Below are positions 10,288 through 21,208 of a stretch of DNA of 29,097 nt, in pieces. Each line of letters opens with the position of its first letter. Position 1 is the stretch's first letter. A model generated the notes under the pieces. The model did no database searches. It had not been told where the DNA came from and saw only the letters and a program-made list of their open reading frames with translations. A program made the position numbers and the translations under genes. This stretch comes from Perkinsus chesapeaki (lineage: Eukaryota; Perkinsozoa; Perkinsida; Perkinsidae). The stretch spans positions 1,629 to 30,725 of the forward strand of contig JAAPAO010000433.1 of assembly GCA_013115145.1 (NCBI GenBank), written 5' to 3'.

Positions 10288-12982
10288 ATGGCATCTTCGG
10301 ACTCGGGAGAACCGGACTACAACGACCACCCTTTCACAGTTCTGAACGTTGAGGACAGCATTTTACGATTACCGTTCTATCTTGGAGAACAATACGCCGA
10401 AGAGGAAAATGAGGATCCTAGAGGCGCTGGGCTGGAGTTGTCTTTGATGGACATTGCAACCGGTAGGTGCTCCGGAGCTCCCATGTTTTGGCGTGCCCGC
10501 CGGACACTTCCCAGTGATGAAAAGCAACTTCGAGAAATTTTCAATAAGATATTAGTCGAGCACTGAAAGCACGGTGCGCTATGTACCATACGTGTTGTTG
10601 CGGGGAGTAAACCTGACTGATGCTCTTGCGCTGGATTATTGATTGAATTAATAACTTCTACTCGAGTTCGATGAATTGCCTGTCCATGCGATATCCTGTC
10701 AGGCGACCGCGTGATCTATCCTGGCCGAGGGAATCGATGCGATCATATAGACATCGTAGATCTGATGAACTCAGTGCGACCGGCTCATACTCTAGTGGAC
10801 GTTGAGGTAGGGAAGGTCGTGGGTTCGATTCCTCCCAGAGGCGTTTTAAGACTTTAGAGTTGTCCCCACCTTGGAAGTGCCCACGATGCGAACGAGTGTA
10901 TGATTGTTGTTCCGATCTGGAGGTTGACGAGTGGATTCAGAAGATACTCCAGAGTGTAAGCCGATTCGGTTCAATGAAAATATTTCCCATGGTGGCAGAC
11001 CAGTGCTACACAAAATGAAAAAAACACTGCAGTGTGCTTGAGCATCGCCACCGATTATGCGTGCTGACTGTGTGATCCACTAGGAGATCCTTCGGGGTCC
11101 TTTTGGGATCTCGTTCAGTGTTGTGGAGTCATACTCACTCCCCACTGGGGAGTCCCCAACAATTACTGTATGATCCCATCTCAGAACCGGAAAACATCAC
11201 GTGGATCACGGCCCGCATCCCACGTGCTTTGTAGTATTTTTACGCACTGTGCAGGAAAATTCGCGTTACTGTAAGCTTCGAACAGCACGCTTCGAAGGCA
11301 TCCTAGATGAAGGTGGCAGGCGAGTACTTCAAGGTGTGCATCCAGTATAGGGCATATTATGGTAGATACCATTGGTAACACCATTGGTATTATACTAATT
11401 TGGTATGCCTATTTGTGCTATCGTGGATTTGCTAGTGGCAACAACGATGCAATATGATATTGTCGATATCACTGATGTTGTGATATAAACAGCAGTTGTA
11501 TGATGTTTCCACCGGAGCGAGCTATACTAGCTCGTCATGTTGATAGAAGCAGACCGTGTCGATGCGGCGCACACACACAAGTGTGAGTCTAACGGTAAAC
11601 TCTCTACTATCGACGGCTAAGCTTTCTCTTGCTGGTCGTGGGGATTGCAAAGCAGAATCTCTAGATTAAACACTTTTCGGAAAGCAAACAGATCATACCG
11701 ATTACGCAGTAGAACTTCCACTGTGAATGTTATGAATCTCTGTGGCTGCATCGTTGTGGTGCGTCTTTGGCCCTTTGTTCCGGCCGTGCATGCGGTGCGG
11801 ACCACACCACGAACAACTCCCATCCCGATTACTACATTTGCGGTTGTTTTGCTGTAAGGGGGATGTTTGTGATGCAATTGATACCATGCAACGCACGGGC
11901 CCGGACTACACCGAAGTTGTCGTGCGTTTAGTTGCCGGCATTTAACTGTATTTGATTCTTATCATGCGCTATCGGCTGCGCCTTCCACGGGACTAGAGGC
12001 ATCAAAACTGAGAGAATCGAAAAATAAGTATAAACTTTTGACCAATACATAGACTGCAAAGTGGCGCAGACAAGATTACGGGAACCAGTCGGAGTTCAAC
12101 CCTTTCCCAACGAAGCAGTCTTCCCTTGTCCCGAAGTCTTACGCGATATTCGGCTTGAGTCCAGAGGTTGGACAACAGAGATCTGGCTCAAGTACAGTAC
12201 TCCCTAATTTGTATAATAAAGCTTATTCAACACTAATGCCAGTTTTCTTAGCTTAAACGTTTGACCAATATGATTGCTTAGCGTTCTGGGGCATTTTAGA
12301 GGCCCTCTGTACGATAACATCGCTCGTTGTATATTTCCAACTCGATACCAGTTTCGTCGAAATCTTGCCAAAAATCATTCGAAGTTCTCAGATAGCCTCA
12401 TTGGAATCTGGTCCATCATCATTCTCCTCAGACAACTGATACTTCAGTGAGACTGTATCTGGACGGCTCCTGGGCAGACTCGGCCGGCCTGTATGTGCTG
12501 GGCCAAGAAATGGAAAAGATTGACCTTACCAGCGAATCGGCTGACGATTCAACATCGCCCTCATCAAAACGTCAGAAACTTTCGCGGTGAGTTGATAACG
12601 TCATTGGAATGAGTGCTCTATTTGACATCACTCGGCCTTTGGTATGGTCGGAGTCCGACCGTCGGACCATACCAAGACCATAATGGTCCTCATGTCAATG
12701 ATATGAGTGTCTATGACATGATCGATTTTAGTTCGATGTGTAAGACGCGAAACTTCATTCAAAGCTTAATTTTTTGTTGAGCTCCAGTTCGAAGCATTAT
12801 TCGTGCTGGCTATTCCGAATAGTCTATTCGTAGAGTCCGTAGGTCCGAGCAATGTGTCCTCCATGCTCGTTATTTCTCTCAGGTCAACTCAGGCAACACC
12901 AGAGATCGACCTAGCTGCGGGTGGCAATGCGACTGCATCCGCCGAAGTCATCGATCTCGATTCGGATGATTCAGTTTCTTAA
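10288..12982 (+). CDS. SP-RING (PIAS/Siz-type) SUMO E3 ligase, compact form
   Basis: Exons 10288-10462, 10703-10806, 10839-10955, 12432-12586 and 12883-12982 join in phase to 216 residues. The order is: short acidic N-terminus; LSLMDIATGDRVIYPGRG; the zinc ligands C71 and H73 (NRCDHIDIVDL); then WKCPRC with C107 and C110; LEVDEWIQKIL; and YLDGSW at 141-146. This is the SP-RING layout that binds one zinc and recruits E2-SUMO. Downstream lie IDLTSES, a basic SKRQKL likely nuclear signal, and VIDLDSDD at 206-213, a typical SUMO-interacting motif with an acidic flank. SAP and PINIT domains are absent from the visible gene. The usual Cys of SLxCP is Asp here; that residue is not a zinc ligand in the family. 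An in-frame TGA lies just upstream of the chosen ATG, but an earlier exon cannot be excluded. Introns range from 32 nt to about 1.5 kb. Confidence 0.85.
11232..11255 (+). repeat. dispersed piece of the 47-bp repeat, internally deleted
   Basis: Inside the long intron of the SP-RING gene, TAGTATTTT joins directly to TACGCACTGTG. In the array at 1-255 the same two blocks are separated by 20 bases. About 20 of 24 positions correspond. This could be an independent relic or a source copy; chance similarity is less likely but not excluded. Confidence 0.4.
12639..12675. repeat. palindrome with 11-bp arms in an intron
   Basis: Arms TTGGTATGGTC and GACCATACCAA are exact reverse complements around a loop that is itself partly palindromic (GGTCGG and CCGACC). 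It lies in the last intron of the SP-RING gene. A second, weaker pair (CATGTCA and TGACATG) follows near 12692-12720. Confidence 0.85.
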
Positions 12983-13246
12983 CCTTTGTCATCTGTTGTA
13001 TTTCTCGAATCGTCATACAGAAGTTCTACTGTAGAACAGCATTACTCTCAGGCATGCGCGAATGGATAAATCATTTGTCATTTCTCAGAAATAAGTTAAC
13101 CGCAGACTGCAGTTAACTACCTCGGTTTTTAAGCTGTCATGCGATTCGTATGCAATGCATAATATACATGGGTACCTGCCTGTCGAGCAGTATATTCAAT
13201 TTCTGATATTGTTCAAGCCTTAGTTAGCGAATATTCCTACATTCCT

Positions 13247-15451
13247 ATGACGGCATCAGCAGAGGGTATACAGACCGACTCGAGTGTTCCTATTCCTCCA
13301 GGGCATGTGAGAGTTCCGCCTAAAGCGCCTCAAAGCTTAGTCGATCTCACTAAGAGATATGATATTATTTTGGGTAGCAGTTCAAAATGGCGTCGAACTG
13401 TTCTGGAGACTAGTGGATGCAGATGTGTGGACATCATCTCGCCAGATATCGATGAGAAAAGCATCCGAGGTGAATCTCCTCTAGTGAGTTGATCCTGAGT
13501 TTCTCAATGACATATACTCACTGTTTAGGACACGACTTTTAAGATCACTAAGGAGAAGGTAGATGCTATCATGGATCGAATTGTTGACAAGGGCTGGACC
13601 GGCCTTCTCGTATGCTCTGATCAGGTGAGTTATGCGGAGATATTTTTTATTTGACTACTGAACACTGTTAAGTGAACAGGCATTCCGATATACCCGCGCC
13701 TCTAATATAGGCACGTATATCATATAGGCAGGTTGGTACGTGCTATAATGCGTGCAGAAGAAACTTTGAGAGAATGAGCGCGGTCCGTGCTCTAATGTGC
13801 GCGCGGTGACACCGATCACAGAGAGCCTCTCTGAGAGAGGCGTTTGATAACTTGTTCACCAGAGTAACTTCAACGCAACCCTGATGAGACTGTTCCTTGT
13901 AGACTCGAATTGATGGCTAGACTTCCAGGGAAGTAACGTAGGGAACTAGTGTGAATCGCACTGTGCGATACGTGCTCTACTGCGTGAGCACATTCAACTG
14001 TTGAATGTTCCGTAACTGAACATTCAACTGTTGAATGTGCTCGAGTTGAATTTCAAGTTGGAGTTTGCTTCGTGGGTTCCAAGGCTTTAACCAGTTGATA
14101 AACCAATTCGAGCATCAGCCGAGCATATTGTAAACCGCTTTGGTTCGCATGTAACAGGCTGGCATTCGTCATTGAGGAGCCTCATCGATAACAAGCTCGT
14201 ACAACTTGTATTCTATGTTGACCACCTGGGCTTGAAAGAGATTATCGTTGATGGGCCAAAGTTCCCCTACGGCCCGTAGGCTACGGGCACCCTGGAGGGC
14301 CTCCATTGGAGGCCCAGTTACTGTCGGAATTATTCTGAATGATGTCAGATAGACGAATAACCCAATCAGCGACGTGTATACATTGCAGTATCGTCTTCCA
14401 TAGCTATCAGAGTTGGGATGAGTTGAGTCTGGAACGATGTATAATTAAGGGCCGCAATGTCCAAAAATGGGAAACCAAGTATGAACTAGTTCGAAAATTC
14501 TTCTCTTTTCTTCTCCGAAAAAATTACTTTGCGAGGTCAGGTTTCAGTCTGTAACGGTGAATGCCGAGAGAAACCGGAAAGTCCCGAGGAGGCTCGTAAA
14601 TTCATACGATCCTATTCTGAGGAAGGGCTCCCTGTATCCACCGTATGTACTATGGTGGTTGTTGATATTGAAACGGGTAAACGAGCATATGGGAACCACG
14701 AAGCTACTGTGAGGTAAGTAATTGCTTCATCTTATCTGAACGTTGTCGGAAGGGAAGTTTTCCTTCATTTTTCGATAATCTATTGTGTAAGCCAATTTCG
14801 CTGTTGCAGCACCAGTGTTGCCCTGTAATATCGCTTATGCGGAGGCTACATGTAGACGTAGAGGTAGTTCTTTCCAGTCTAGGAAAGTGCTGTGAGTATT
14901 ACGGTGAGGCTTGCTAAGCATTATATTTCTACGCAAGTGAACGCATTGCCCGCTGAACGGGAATTACGTGAAGTCCCTGAAAGTGCAATAAATTTGTCAG
15001 ATTCGCCCCGATACCAACCAGTGTCGTGGATGAGTTAGTGAAGCCAGGCTATCCAATTTATACATGCTCTGGAGGCTTCTCGATAGACGATCCTATTATG
15101 GGACAGGTGCGTTCTGGGAAGATGGTGTTTTTCGTTCTTCATGTTAATGAGGCGTGAAAATATCAACTATGGAAGCTCAAAGGCAGGGCTTGGAGTGACC
15201 GCGCATTTATTACGGAAGGGTGTCGTTCCTCATTTTTCTTGCCGACATATAAGGGGATGCATCACGCACGTGCTTGCCATACATACCTACTCTCCCTCAC
15301 TCACCTTCCCGTCGGCAGCTGTATTTTATTGACCTTCGTTCCTCAGTACTGTACCAGTGTCGAAGGTGGTGTGGACGCTGTGATGGGAATGCCCCTTGGT
15401 TTGCTGGAGCAACTTATAACGGAAGTCACTACTACTGATGCCGTAGACTAA
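13247..15451 (+). CDS. Maf-family nucleotide pyrophosphatase
   Basis: Exons 13247-13483, 13529-13624, 14541-14713, 15001-15106 and 15347-15451 join in phase to 238 residues. After about 36 extra N-terminal residues the Maf core begins with YDIILGSSSKWRR (residues 38-50). Then come DIDEKSIRGE, a helix, LLVCSDQ with the acidic active-site position D110, EKPESPEEARKFI, VVVDIETGKR, FAPIPTSVVDELVKPG, CSGGFSIDD and a C-terminal GGVDAVMGMPLGLLEQLI. This is the complete family order. Maf proteins hydrolyse non-canonical or modified nucleoside triphosphates and keep them out of nucleic acids. SDQ stands where many members have ADT or ADQ. No targeting peptide is obvious in the Pro/Ser-rich N-terminus. 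The start is the first ATG in frame. The third intron (916 nt) is full of palindromes. Confidence 0.9.
13986..14042. repeat. double palindrome in Maf intron
   Basis: The block CATTCAACTGTTGAATG occurs twice as a direct repeat. Each copy is itself a near-perfect palindrome. The two flanked 25-nt blocks (13986-14010 and 14018-14042) are also reverse complements apart from the centre base, so either two small hairpins or one long one can form. Confidence 0.9.
14272..14315. repeat. two adjacent short hairpins in Maf intron
   Basis: GCCCGTAG-G-CTACGGGC (14272-14288) is followed by GGGCCTCCA-T-TGGAGGCCC (14297-14315). Both are perfect with single-base loops, and their arms are unrelated to each other. 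Confidence 0.9.
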
Positions 15452-15452
15452 T

Positions 15453-15908
15453 TCAACATCTTAAACCGAGTTGTCGAGTTTCCTCAATTCTGGGCTTTGA
15501 ATGTAGCTTAGGGAGACCTTCTGAGGCATGAGTTGTCCTCTTTAACAGGGAGTTAAAGACGAGCATCAGATGTTTCCAGAAGGAATACTTTTGACGCAAC
15601 CTTTTGGTATAGAAACGCATTTTGTAGCGAAATTCTTCCCACATCTCCACATCACGAGCACTTTTGAATCCCCGAGGTCCTCGGTTTGAGCCTAGATGAC
15701 TTCCTGTCCCGGAGGTATTCAATCTGCTTGGTAGGTTCGGTGGAAATTCCCAACCGATTTCCCACTGGGAGTCTATCGAAAAAGGATGTAAATTTTCGAA
15801 TCGTTCAAAAATCGAAATAACCCCAAACGAGGGCTTGCGTAAATGTATGTTAATGCAGCAAGTTATCTCGCAGTAAGAATAACACCATATGGTACAAGAA
15901 ACGAACAC
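15453..15908 (-). CDS. 151-residue open frame, tail-to-tail with the Maf gene (candidate)
   Basis: A long minus-strand frame starts at ATG 15908 and stops one base after the Maf stop codon. The product is basic, with a stretch around RDVEMWEEFRYKMRFYTKRL that looks protein-like and no low complexity. I see no signal peptide and recognise no domain. No plus-strand exon in this interval explains the openness. It could be a single-exon gene, an exon of a longer minus-strand gene, or chance. Confidence 0.3.
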   Translation of the reverse strand: MFVSCTIWCYSYCEITCCINIHLRKPSFGVISIFERFENLHPFSIDSQWEIGWEFPPNLPSRLNTSGTGSHLGSNRGPRGFKSARDVEMWEEFRYKMRFYTKRLRQKYSFWKHLMLVFNSLLKRTTHASEGLPKLHSKPRIEETRQLGLRC

Positions 15909-15930
15909 ATCTTTGCGGTAGATCTTTTTT

Positions 15931-18344
15931 ATGATACCTAGCTCCCCACCGACAATTTCTGGACCGTTACTCTTACGATGTCGAGCAGGTTTGGAGAAAA
16001 TTCTCGCTGGCGAAGTGAGCTACTCTAGCACTGTCTCTCTTCGAAGCTCTATTTGCGGCTGGCCTTCGATCTTGAGTTGGCCGATGTCAGAGGCCAGAAT
16101 TTGTGATCAGAATTTCACATCCTCAGCACACATTGCTTAAACACGTGCTTTCATTTGAAATTCGGACAAATTTTCTTGTTTAAGGATTGGATCAATCGTC
16201 GAGAAGGCTTTTCGAAAAGGCGCGCACTCAAAGTGGAGCATCCTGTTACAATTTGCTCTGCGCAGTCACGGTACAGCAATGCTCGCGGTACCGTAATTTT
16301 GGGAAGCATTACAAAAAGTATCTTCCGAACGTGAACATTCCCGCTGTCCCTCAAGATTTCTTCGCTCTGCCGGATGTCTTCGGAGTTACCTGGCAAATTC
16401 TGGCAGATGTTTTCCACTTGTCAGGCACAAGCGCTGTTGGCGCCTCTTAGAAAGAAGGCTAAGGGTATGCTGGTTGCCATTACTAACTCGGGAGAAATTG
16501 AATGTCGCCTGCCAAGCCTGGAAGCGATAAACATTTTGACCGAAAAGTAGGAGTGTACTTTCAAGTTGATTACTAAAAAACACAATCTTCATAAAAAATT
16601 ACTAACAATCTTCCAAGAATACAATATCGGAAATTTCCTGAAAAATTCCTAATTTCTTCCCAGAGGAAACTCTACCTTGCTCTTGTAGGTGCCGTGTTGC
16701 TGATTGCGTATCGCAAAGGGTCACTGCTGGGCCTGTGGGAAGCTCGCCTGCGTTCTTCAAGTGTACTTCCCTGGATGACGTCGCTGATCGCCTGAAGCAA
16801 TTGCATGTGCCCGAGGTGCGAGGCGGGAGATTGAAATTCTGAGGAGGCGTTCGCCACCTTCGGCTTTATCATAAAACTTTATATAGCTATCGGATCCTTC
16901 TGTTCGGTATGATATGATTCTTCAGATGTCGGACAAGAAGGGTATCTTTTTAACCCAAGTTGAGAGTGTCAACTCCAAGATGGATGGTGGTGCGATGGTC
17001 ACTAAGAAAATTAACTCGGTCCTTTCTGATGGAGAAGACGTAAGTGATCAGCTAGGACTGATTCTTGTCAAATGGGCCATTTGACTGATTTTCTCACTAA
17101 GCTCTACTAAAGTGTCCTTGGATTGGGGGGTTTCACTTGTTGCTGCATTTGCAACTTCCCGAACGTTGATTTCCTCGGATAGCACCTTCCGTATCAGTTT
17201 CCTGAACGAAGGGAGCTTCTTCCTCTGATGATGAGCATTCACGACGACACCTGTTCAATAGAGTTTGTTCGGCGGCCCCGTGCAATTTCGAGGCCATGGA
17301 TATCATCGGGATCTTCGGAAGAAGCCAAGACAGAGAAGAAGCAACCAAGCTGGAGCACCTTGCCAGCCACGAAGTCACTTCCTCTAGCACGGACAGTGTC
17401 GGACTGGAAGCCTCTGCCGTCCCCTGCCGTAGCAGCAGCGATGATTCTGAAGTATAACCATTCGCGCAGAGTAGACATAATTCTGGACACTTCAGGACGA
17501 GCCTTTTATCAAAGCTCAGTCAGATGGCGGGCAGTCGTACGGATGAAGAGCTGCTGGTATGGGACCCTTTCTGCGGTGAAGGTATGTGGCACCATCCGTA
17601 GAAGCATTGCCTGTGGGCGTGAACTTGATTTCTTGAACTGATCGAATGGTAAACTCCGAATAGTACCCTGCTTTGTACCTTATCTTATAGTATCACGTGT
17701 AGCTACTAGGTTAGTAGCCGCAAACCGCAAACCTTAGTATTACTAAGGCTTTATACATTTAATTTCGGAATTGAGGAAATTACTGCTTGGGAAATCGTGG
17801 TAGCTAAGAGTTTTTTTCCGGTTTGGCCGATGCAACGAATGTTAAGTTGAGTAAGGCTTCATCAGGTATTATTATGCTAGAGCTTGCGTCGGTGGTATTG
17901 GGGGTGCCTCTCTCTCGAAAATCATCTATTCCATCTCGGCCACATAACAATGCTTATCGGCTTCGACTTATTGCAACCGATCCAATCGCAGAAAACGTGT
18001 CGGCAACAAGGGAGAATTTGATAAGGTGAGACTTCTGAAAGGAACAGCTTTATTCTTGCCTTGCTTCAATTTTCTGTCAGATTTTCTGTACACTGCGAAC
18101 CCTGGTTTCCCCGAGGGAAGAATCCAACAGCAGAGCCGGAAAACATTGGACGGAAAATGAAACGCGATGAGCTCATGCGGAATGCAAATGCTGCCGATGC
18201 AAAGGAGTAAACCCAGTGTCTTGTGGCCGACCTTTTCGCGTAGTCCAGCAACTAGTTCAAAACCGGCCAGCCAGTGTGTTACTCCTAGCTGGTCATCCAG
18301 ATGTATTTGGTGTTTTACTAAAATGTCGCGCCACTCGGCTCTAA
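15931..18344 (+). CDS. SAM-dependent RNA methyltransferase-like gene (THUMP-type), splicing partly unresolved
   Basis: Exon 15931-16014 begins MIPSSPPTISGPLLLRCRAG and continues GLEKILAGE, resembling the start of THUMP-linked RNA methyltransferases. Exons near 16664-16840 (AFFKCTSLDDVADRLKQ) and 16926-17040 (MSDKKGIFLTQVESV) follow with good donors. Exon 17470-17581 carries LLVWDPFCGEG, the SAM-binding motif I, and joins in phase to 17866-18025 (IIMLELASVVLGVP; LIATDPIAENVSATRENLIR), fitting motifs I-II of this fold. Exon 18081 onward reads to TAA 18208, while another frame (18219-18344, VVQQLVQNRPASVLLLAGHP) looks coding, so one junction is missing or frameshifted. A second coding-like frame (17263-17451) precedes the motif exon. 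I did not find a clear NPPY motif, so the exact substrate cannot be given. Known enzymes of this type make N2-methylguanosine in tRNA. Confidence 0.55.
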
Positions 18345-18600
18345 AAATCGCTGAAAAAATTTCTTGTCTAGTTGGCGGGGCGCGCTCAATTTATGGGTAA
18401 CCGAGTATGGAGAATTCAACAGAAAAGGAATCAGCTCGAAGCTCGACATACTTATCGATATTAATCCCCTCCAGTCCGCGCATCTCTAGATGTCGTGTAC
18501 TGTATGGTTTGTATGATCAACCCAGAAAGCGACGCCAATAGTTGATCTCTCGCTAGAGAATACGTAAATGGACGTTTGACGAATACCAGTTTCCTTTCAG

Positions 18601-19551
18601 TCAGTCGTGCGAGTCGAGAAAGATAGAGACGGACTCGGAGTCGTACGCCACTCGGCCCATTGGTTCTGATGTACGAACATTTTCGACTGATGAAGACAAA
18701 ACGTGGAACTTACCGATAAAACTCTCAGTCAACCAGGCACCGTTTCACACGGTAAGCCCTGACTTTTTCGATTAGGGCTGTATAATCTTTTCTAGATACT
18801 TCCACACATTCAAGGACCGATGATAATAACATATATCAACTCTCAAAGGTAAGGAAGAAGGAATATGGTTGTTCCCGGCTGAGGCTCATAACGTAACCTG
18901 TCTCCTCTAACGGTGTAAATGACCTTGTTCTATGAATATGTCACTGGAAACATATTGGTGATCAAACTACCCGTTTCTACTCAGGACTAGGAACCCTTTC
19001 TGTTCCTCGAAGAATATATTTTCCTGATGCCGTGCGCGTCCTTCAGGTTTGCAACTCATCACGGTATCAGAATGTTCCAGTCTTTTGGCCATCTTATTGG
19101 CTCAAGAAATGACTGGTTGGGCGTATATGTACTCACCGACTCCAAAGCCTTCCAGTAGTGAAGCTGTGCTTAGCAGGTTTGGAGCGCTTCTTCGTCAGGA
19201 CTTACTCCCGTTTAATTTGGGATGTTGAATTCGAAGTTCGAACATCAACCAGCGGAAAGCTTCGGTTGCTCCGCTGGACGGGCCTCAGAAAGGGTGAGGC
19301 CGCGGCGACTGCCTCGAGGAAGAGGAAAGGTTAGATAGTCATAACTGTTTCCGCAATTCATTGTTTCCATAGTGAAGTATAATGTTGCCTTGTCATGAGC
19401 ATTGCACTAATACCATAAGCTGGATGGTGATGAGCTAAACAAGCTTCGCAAGTTCGATAACTTGGTCGAATCCTCCCTACTGAGCCGGGCGTATAGTCAA
19501 AGTGGCGATAGTCTCAAGCAACACCATACTGGGGTTCAGAACTCTCCATGA
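18601..19551 (+). CDS. coding exons of an unrecognised gene (structure incomplete)
   Basis: Segment 18601-18751 reads ETDSESYATRPIGSDV and TWNLPIKLSVNQAPFHT up to GTAAGC. It joins in phase to 18796-18848 (ILPHIQGPMIITYINSQ, donor GTAAGG), and then in phase to an acceptor near 19048 (FATHHGIRMFQSFGHLIGSR, NDWLGVYVLTD). Later frames at about 19149-19329 (RTYSRLIWDVEFEVRTSTSG, ending RKRK) and 19420-19551 (LDGDELNKLRKFDNLVESSL, stop TGA) also look coding. Alternative overlapping frames exist at 18987-19112, and I could not fix the remaining junctions. The basic RKRK end of one segment suggests a nuclear protein. I do not recognise the family; no start codon is assigned. Confidence 0.4.
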
Positions 19552-19827
19552 TCGGGCAGAAAAGAAATATCTCTGTATCTTTCTTTTGATGATTCGGTGT
19601 CTGACGGTGCAGCAATCACGGAAATTCCAATTCAAGGGTTAATTGAACTGTCGTCAACAGTGTTGCCGGGTTTAACTTTGGACGTGTGCGAATGTGCGTT
19701 CGAATATGCGATAGGTTATAATGGCGTCGCGATTTTCAAACAGTCGTGGCCCATGGATCATGGCACACGCGACTATAAGAGGACCTTGCATCACAGTATG
19801 GTTAACAGAATGAGTATGCGAGTGTAG
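19552..19827 (+). CDS. coding-like frame directly after a TGA (candidate)
   Basis: The frame continues without shift from the TGA at 19549-19551 and runs to TAG at 19827. It contains EISLYLSFDDSVSDGAAI, then TEIPIQGLIELSSTVLPG and ECAFEYAIGYNGVAIF. Composition is protein-like but no ATG begins it. It could be another exon of the upstream gene if a splice removes the stop, a separate gene with an unseen first exon, or chance. Confidence 0.3.
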   Translation, partial: SGRKEISLYLSFDDSVSDGAAITEIPIQGLIELSSTVLPGLTLDVCECAFEYAIGYNGVAIFKQSWPMDHGTRDYKRTLHHSMVNRMSMRV

Positions 19828-21208
19828 TGTTTGTGAAATCCCGGGAGAACAAGCGGGGAGACAATTGACTTGAACATAATCAACACAACACACGAGGGAC
19901 ACGCTAAAGAATGAGGTTATGACACACTCTACGATAACCTAGAGCAATTGCTTTCCAAAGCGGCCTGCTCGCACGGCTCATACCGAGCTGAACGAACAAC
20001 GCCGGGAATATGTCGTAGGTTTTCGGCATAGAGACGGTAAAAAATTTTTTTAGTTATTCCTGAGTACGGCGATGCTCTTGATAGTAACTGGGTACCATAC
20101 TATAGTGCAGGCCGATTCGAAAGACCCGAATCTATTTATGCCCGCCTGCCTCTCAGACTTGCCATATAGTGGCATTATCTCTGTACCAAGCAACTATCAA
20201 GTGCATGGTAACCGAAGCCCGACCCGATTATATATGTAATCTACATCAAGATTATCCGGTAGGATAATAATCGGTTTTTGGGCTTCAGGTTCCTCCTGCA
20301 AACCCCGCATTCGATGGGATTTTACTAGTACCAGAGTACTACGCTCCGCGAGTCACGGCTTTTCGAGCTACGAAAAGCTTCCATACGATTCGTGTGGGAG
20401 GTAGCCTCGAAGAGATTCCATTGAAACCCATCTCTTCGAGGCTACTACAGTATACTGGAACCGTCGAGACAATGGAACCGTTATATATCTAACTTATGTT
20501 GTCTCAACCACGTCCGTAATACGGATTCCGTATGATACGAGTCGTATCCTTTTTGGAGGAGCAGGTTTCAAACGCTTTTTTGGAACCCCAAGCTTGCGAG
20601 CGTAGACCCAATGCAAATCGTAGGCTGCGTAGACCGAGCTTGAAGCTGACAACGTCCCAACTGCATTGCGTCAGTAATTCAAGTTCTTTTAGGAAAACGT
20701 TCTTTTAAGATTGACTAACGCTAGCCTTGATAATCTATGAATCGACTCTATTTTTTGAAATGTATCGGGAACTGAATAAACTAGAGCTGGTACCCCAAAA
20801 GTTCGAAAATCTAAGGAGATACAATGTAGTGACGAATAAAATCAAGTACTCAAGTACGTGACGAAAGAAGTTCGATCAATATCAAACCAGGCTGGGCAGT
20901 TCATAATAGCGCGGATATCTATCACAGTCCTTTTGCCAAGCTGTTGAAGAGCCATTGAAACTCGTGGCGGAAAAACATCTTGGTCACGAATCGTGACTCA
21001 CGATGCATTGTACATCGGATGTACCGCATTATGAACCCGTCCAAATGGTTCGTTAACGGTAAAATTGTGTGAGACTAAAGCCTCTGCTGAGACGGCTAAC
21101 TCACAAGGACGAGAGAAACCATCAACTCGTCAACTAGTTGGAAAAGTAGGGTGTTCCCAGCTGTTCAGCCCGGAGATATATATGCGATCTGCAGAACTTG
21201 GGAGAGAA
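19828..21208. other. noncoding spacer rich in palindromes
   Basis: I see no exon here. Perfect short inverted repeats include GATTATC/GATAATC near 20250, CTTTTCG/CGAAAAG at 20359-20377, the 16-bp pair at 20401-20445, ATACGGATTCCGTAT and GATACGAGTCGTATC near 20519-20550, and GTCACGAATCGTGAC near 20983. Confidence 0.6.
20401..20445. repeat. perfect 16-bp inverted repeat with 13-nt loop
   Basis: GTAGCCTCGAAGAGAT (20401-20416) and ATCTCTTCGAGGCTAC (20430-20445) are exact reverse complements. This is the longest perfect stem I found in the window. It is not followed by a T tract, so it does not look like a terminator. No gene lies within several hundred bases. Confidence 0.95.

Noticed and set aside
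10463-10566. Read-through of the first SP-RING exon as a 92-residue protein
   Set aside because: The donor GTAGGT at 10463 and in-phase SP-RING exons explain the region better.
10781-10843. tRNA-like sequence with a perfect B-box (GGTTCGATTCC) and a weak A-box
   Set aside because: The B-box lies inside the 32-nt intron 10807-10838 and the rest overlaps SP-RING exons. There is no anticodon arm and the acceptor stem pairs at only five of seven positions.
14001-14540. Palindromes considered as terminators or a CRISPR array
   Set aside because: They lie within an intron of a eukaryotic gene, lack T tracts, and are not repeated at regular spacing.
19088-19106. Resemblance to the dinoflagellate/perkinsid spliced leader 3' half (GCCATCTT...TTGGCTCAAG)
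   Set aside because: It has a three-base insertion, lacks the CCGTA 5' part, is not followed by a donor, and falls in a frame that looks coding (FGHLIGSRND). A weaker TGGCTCAAG at 12184 has no context either.
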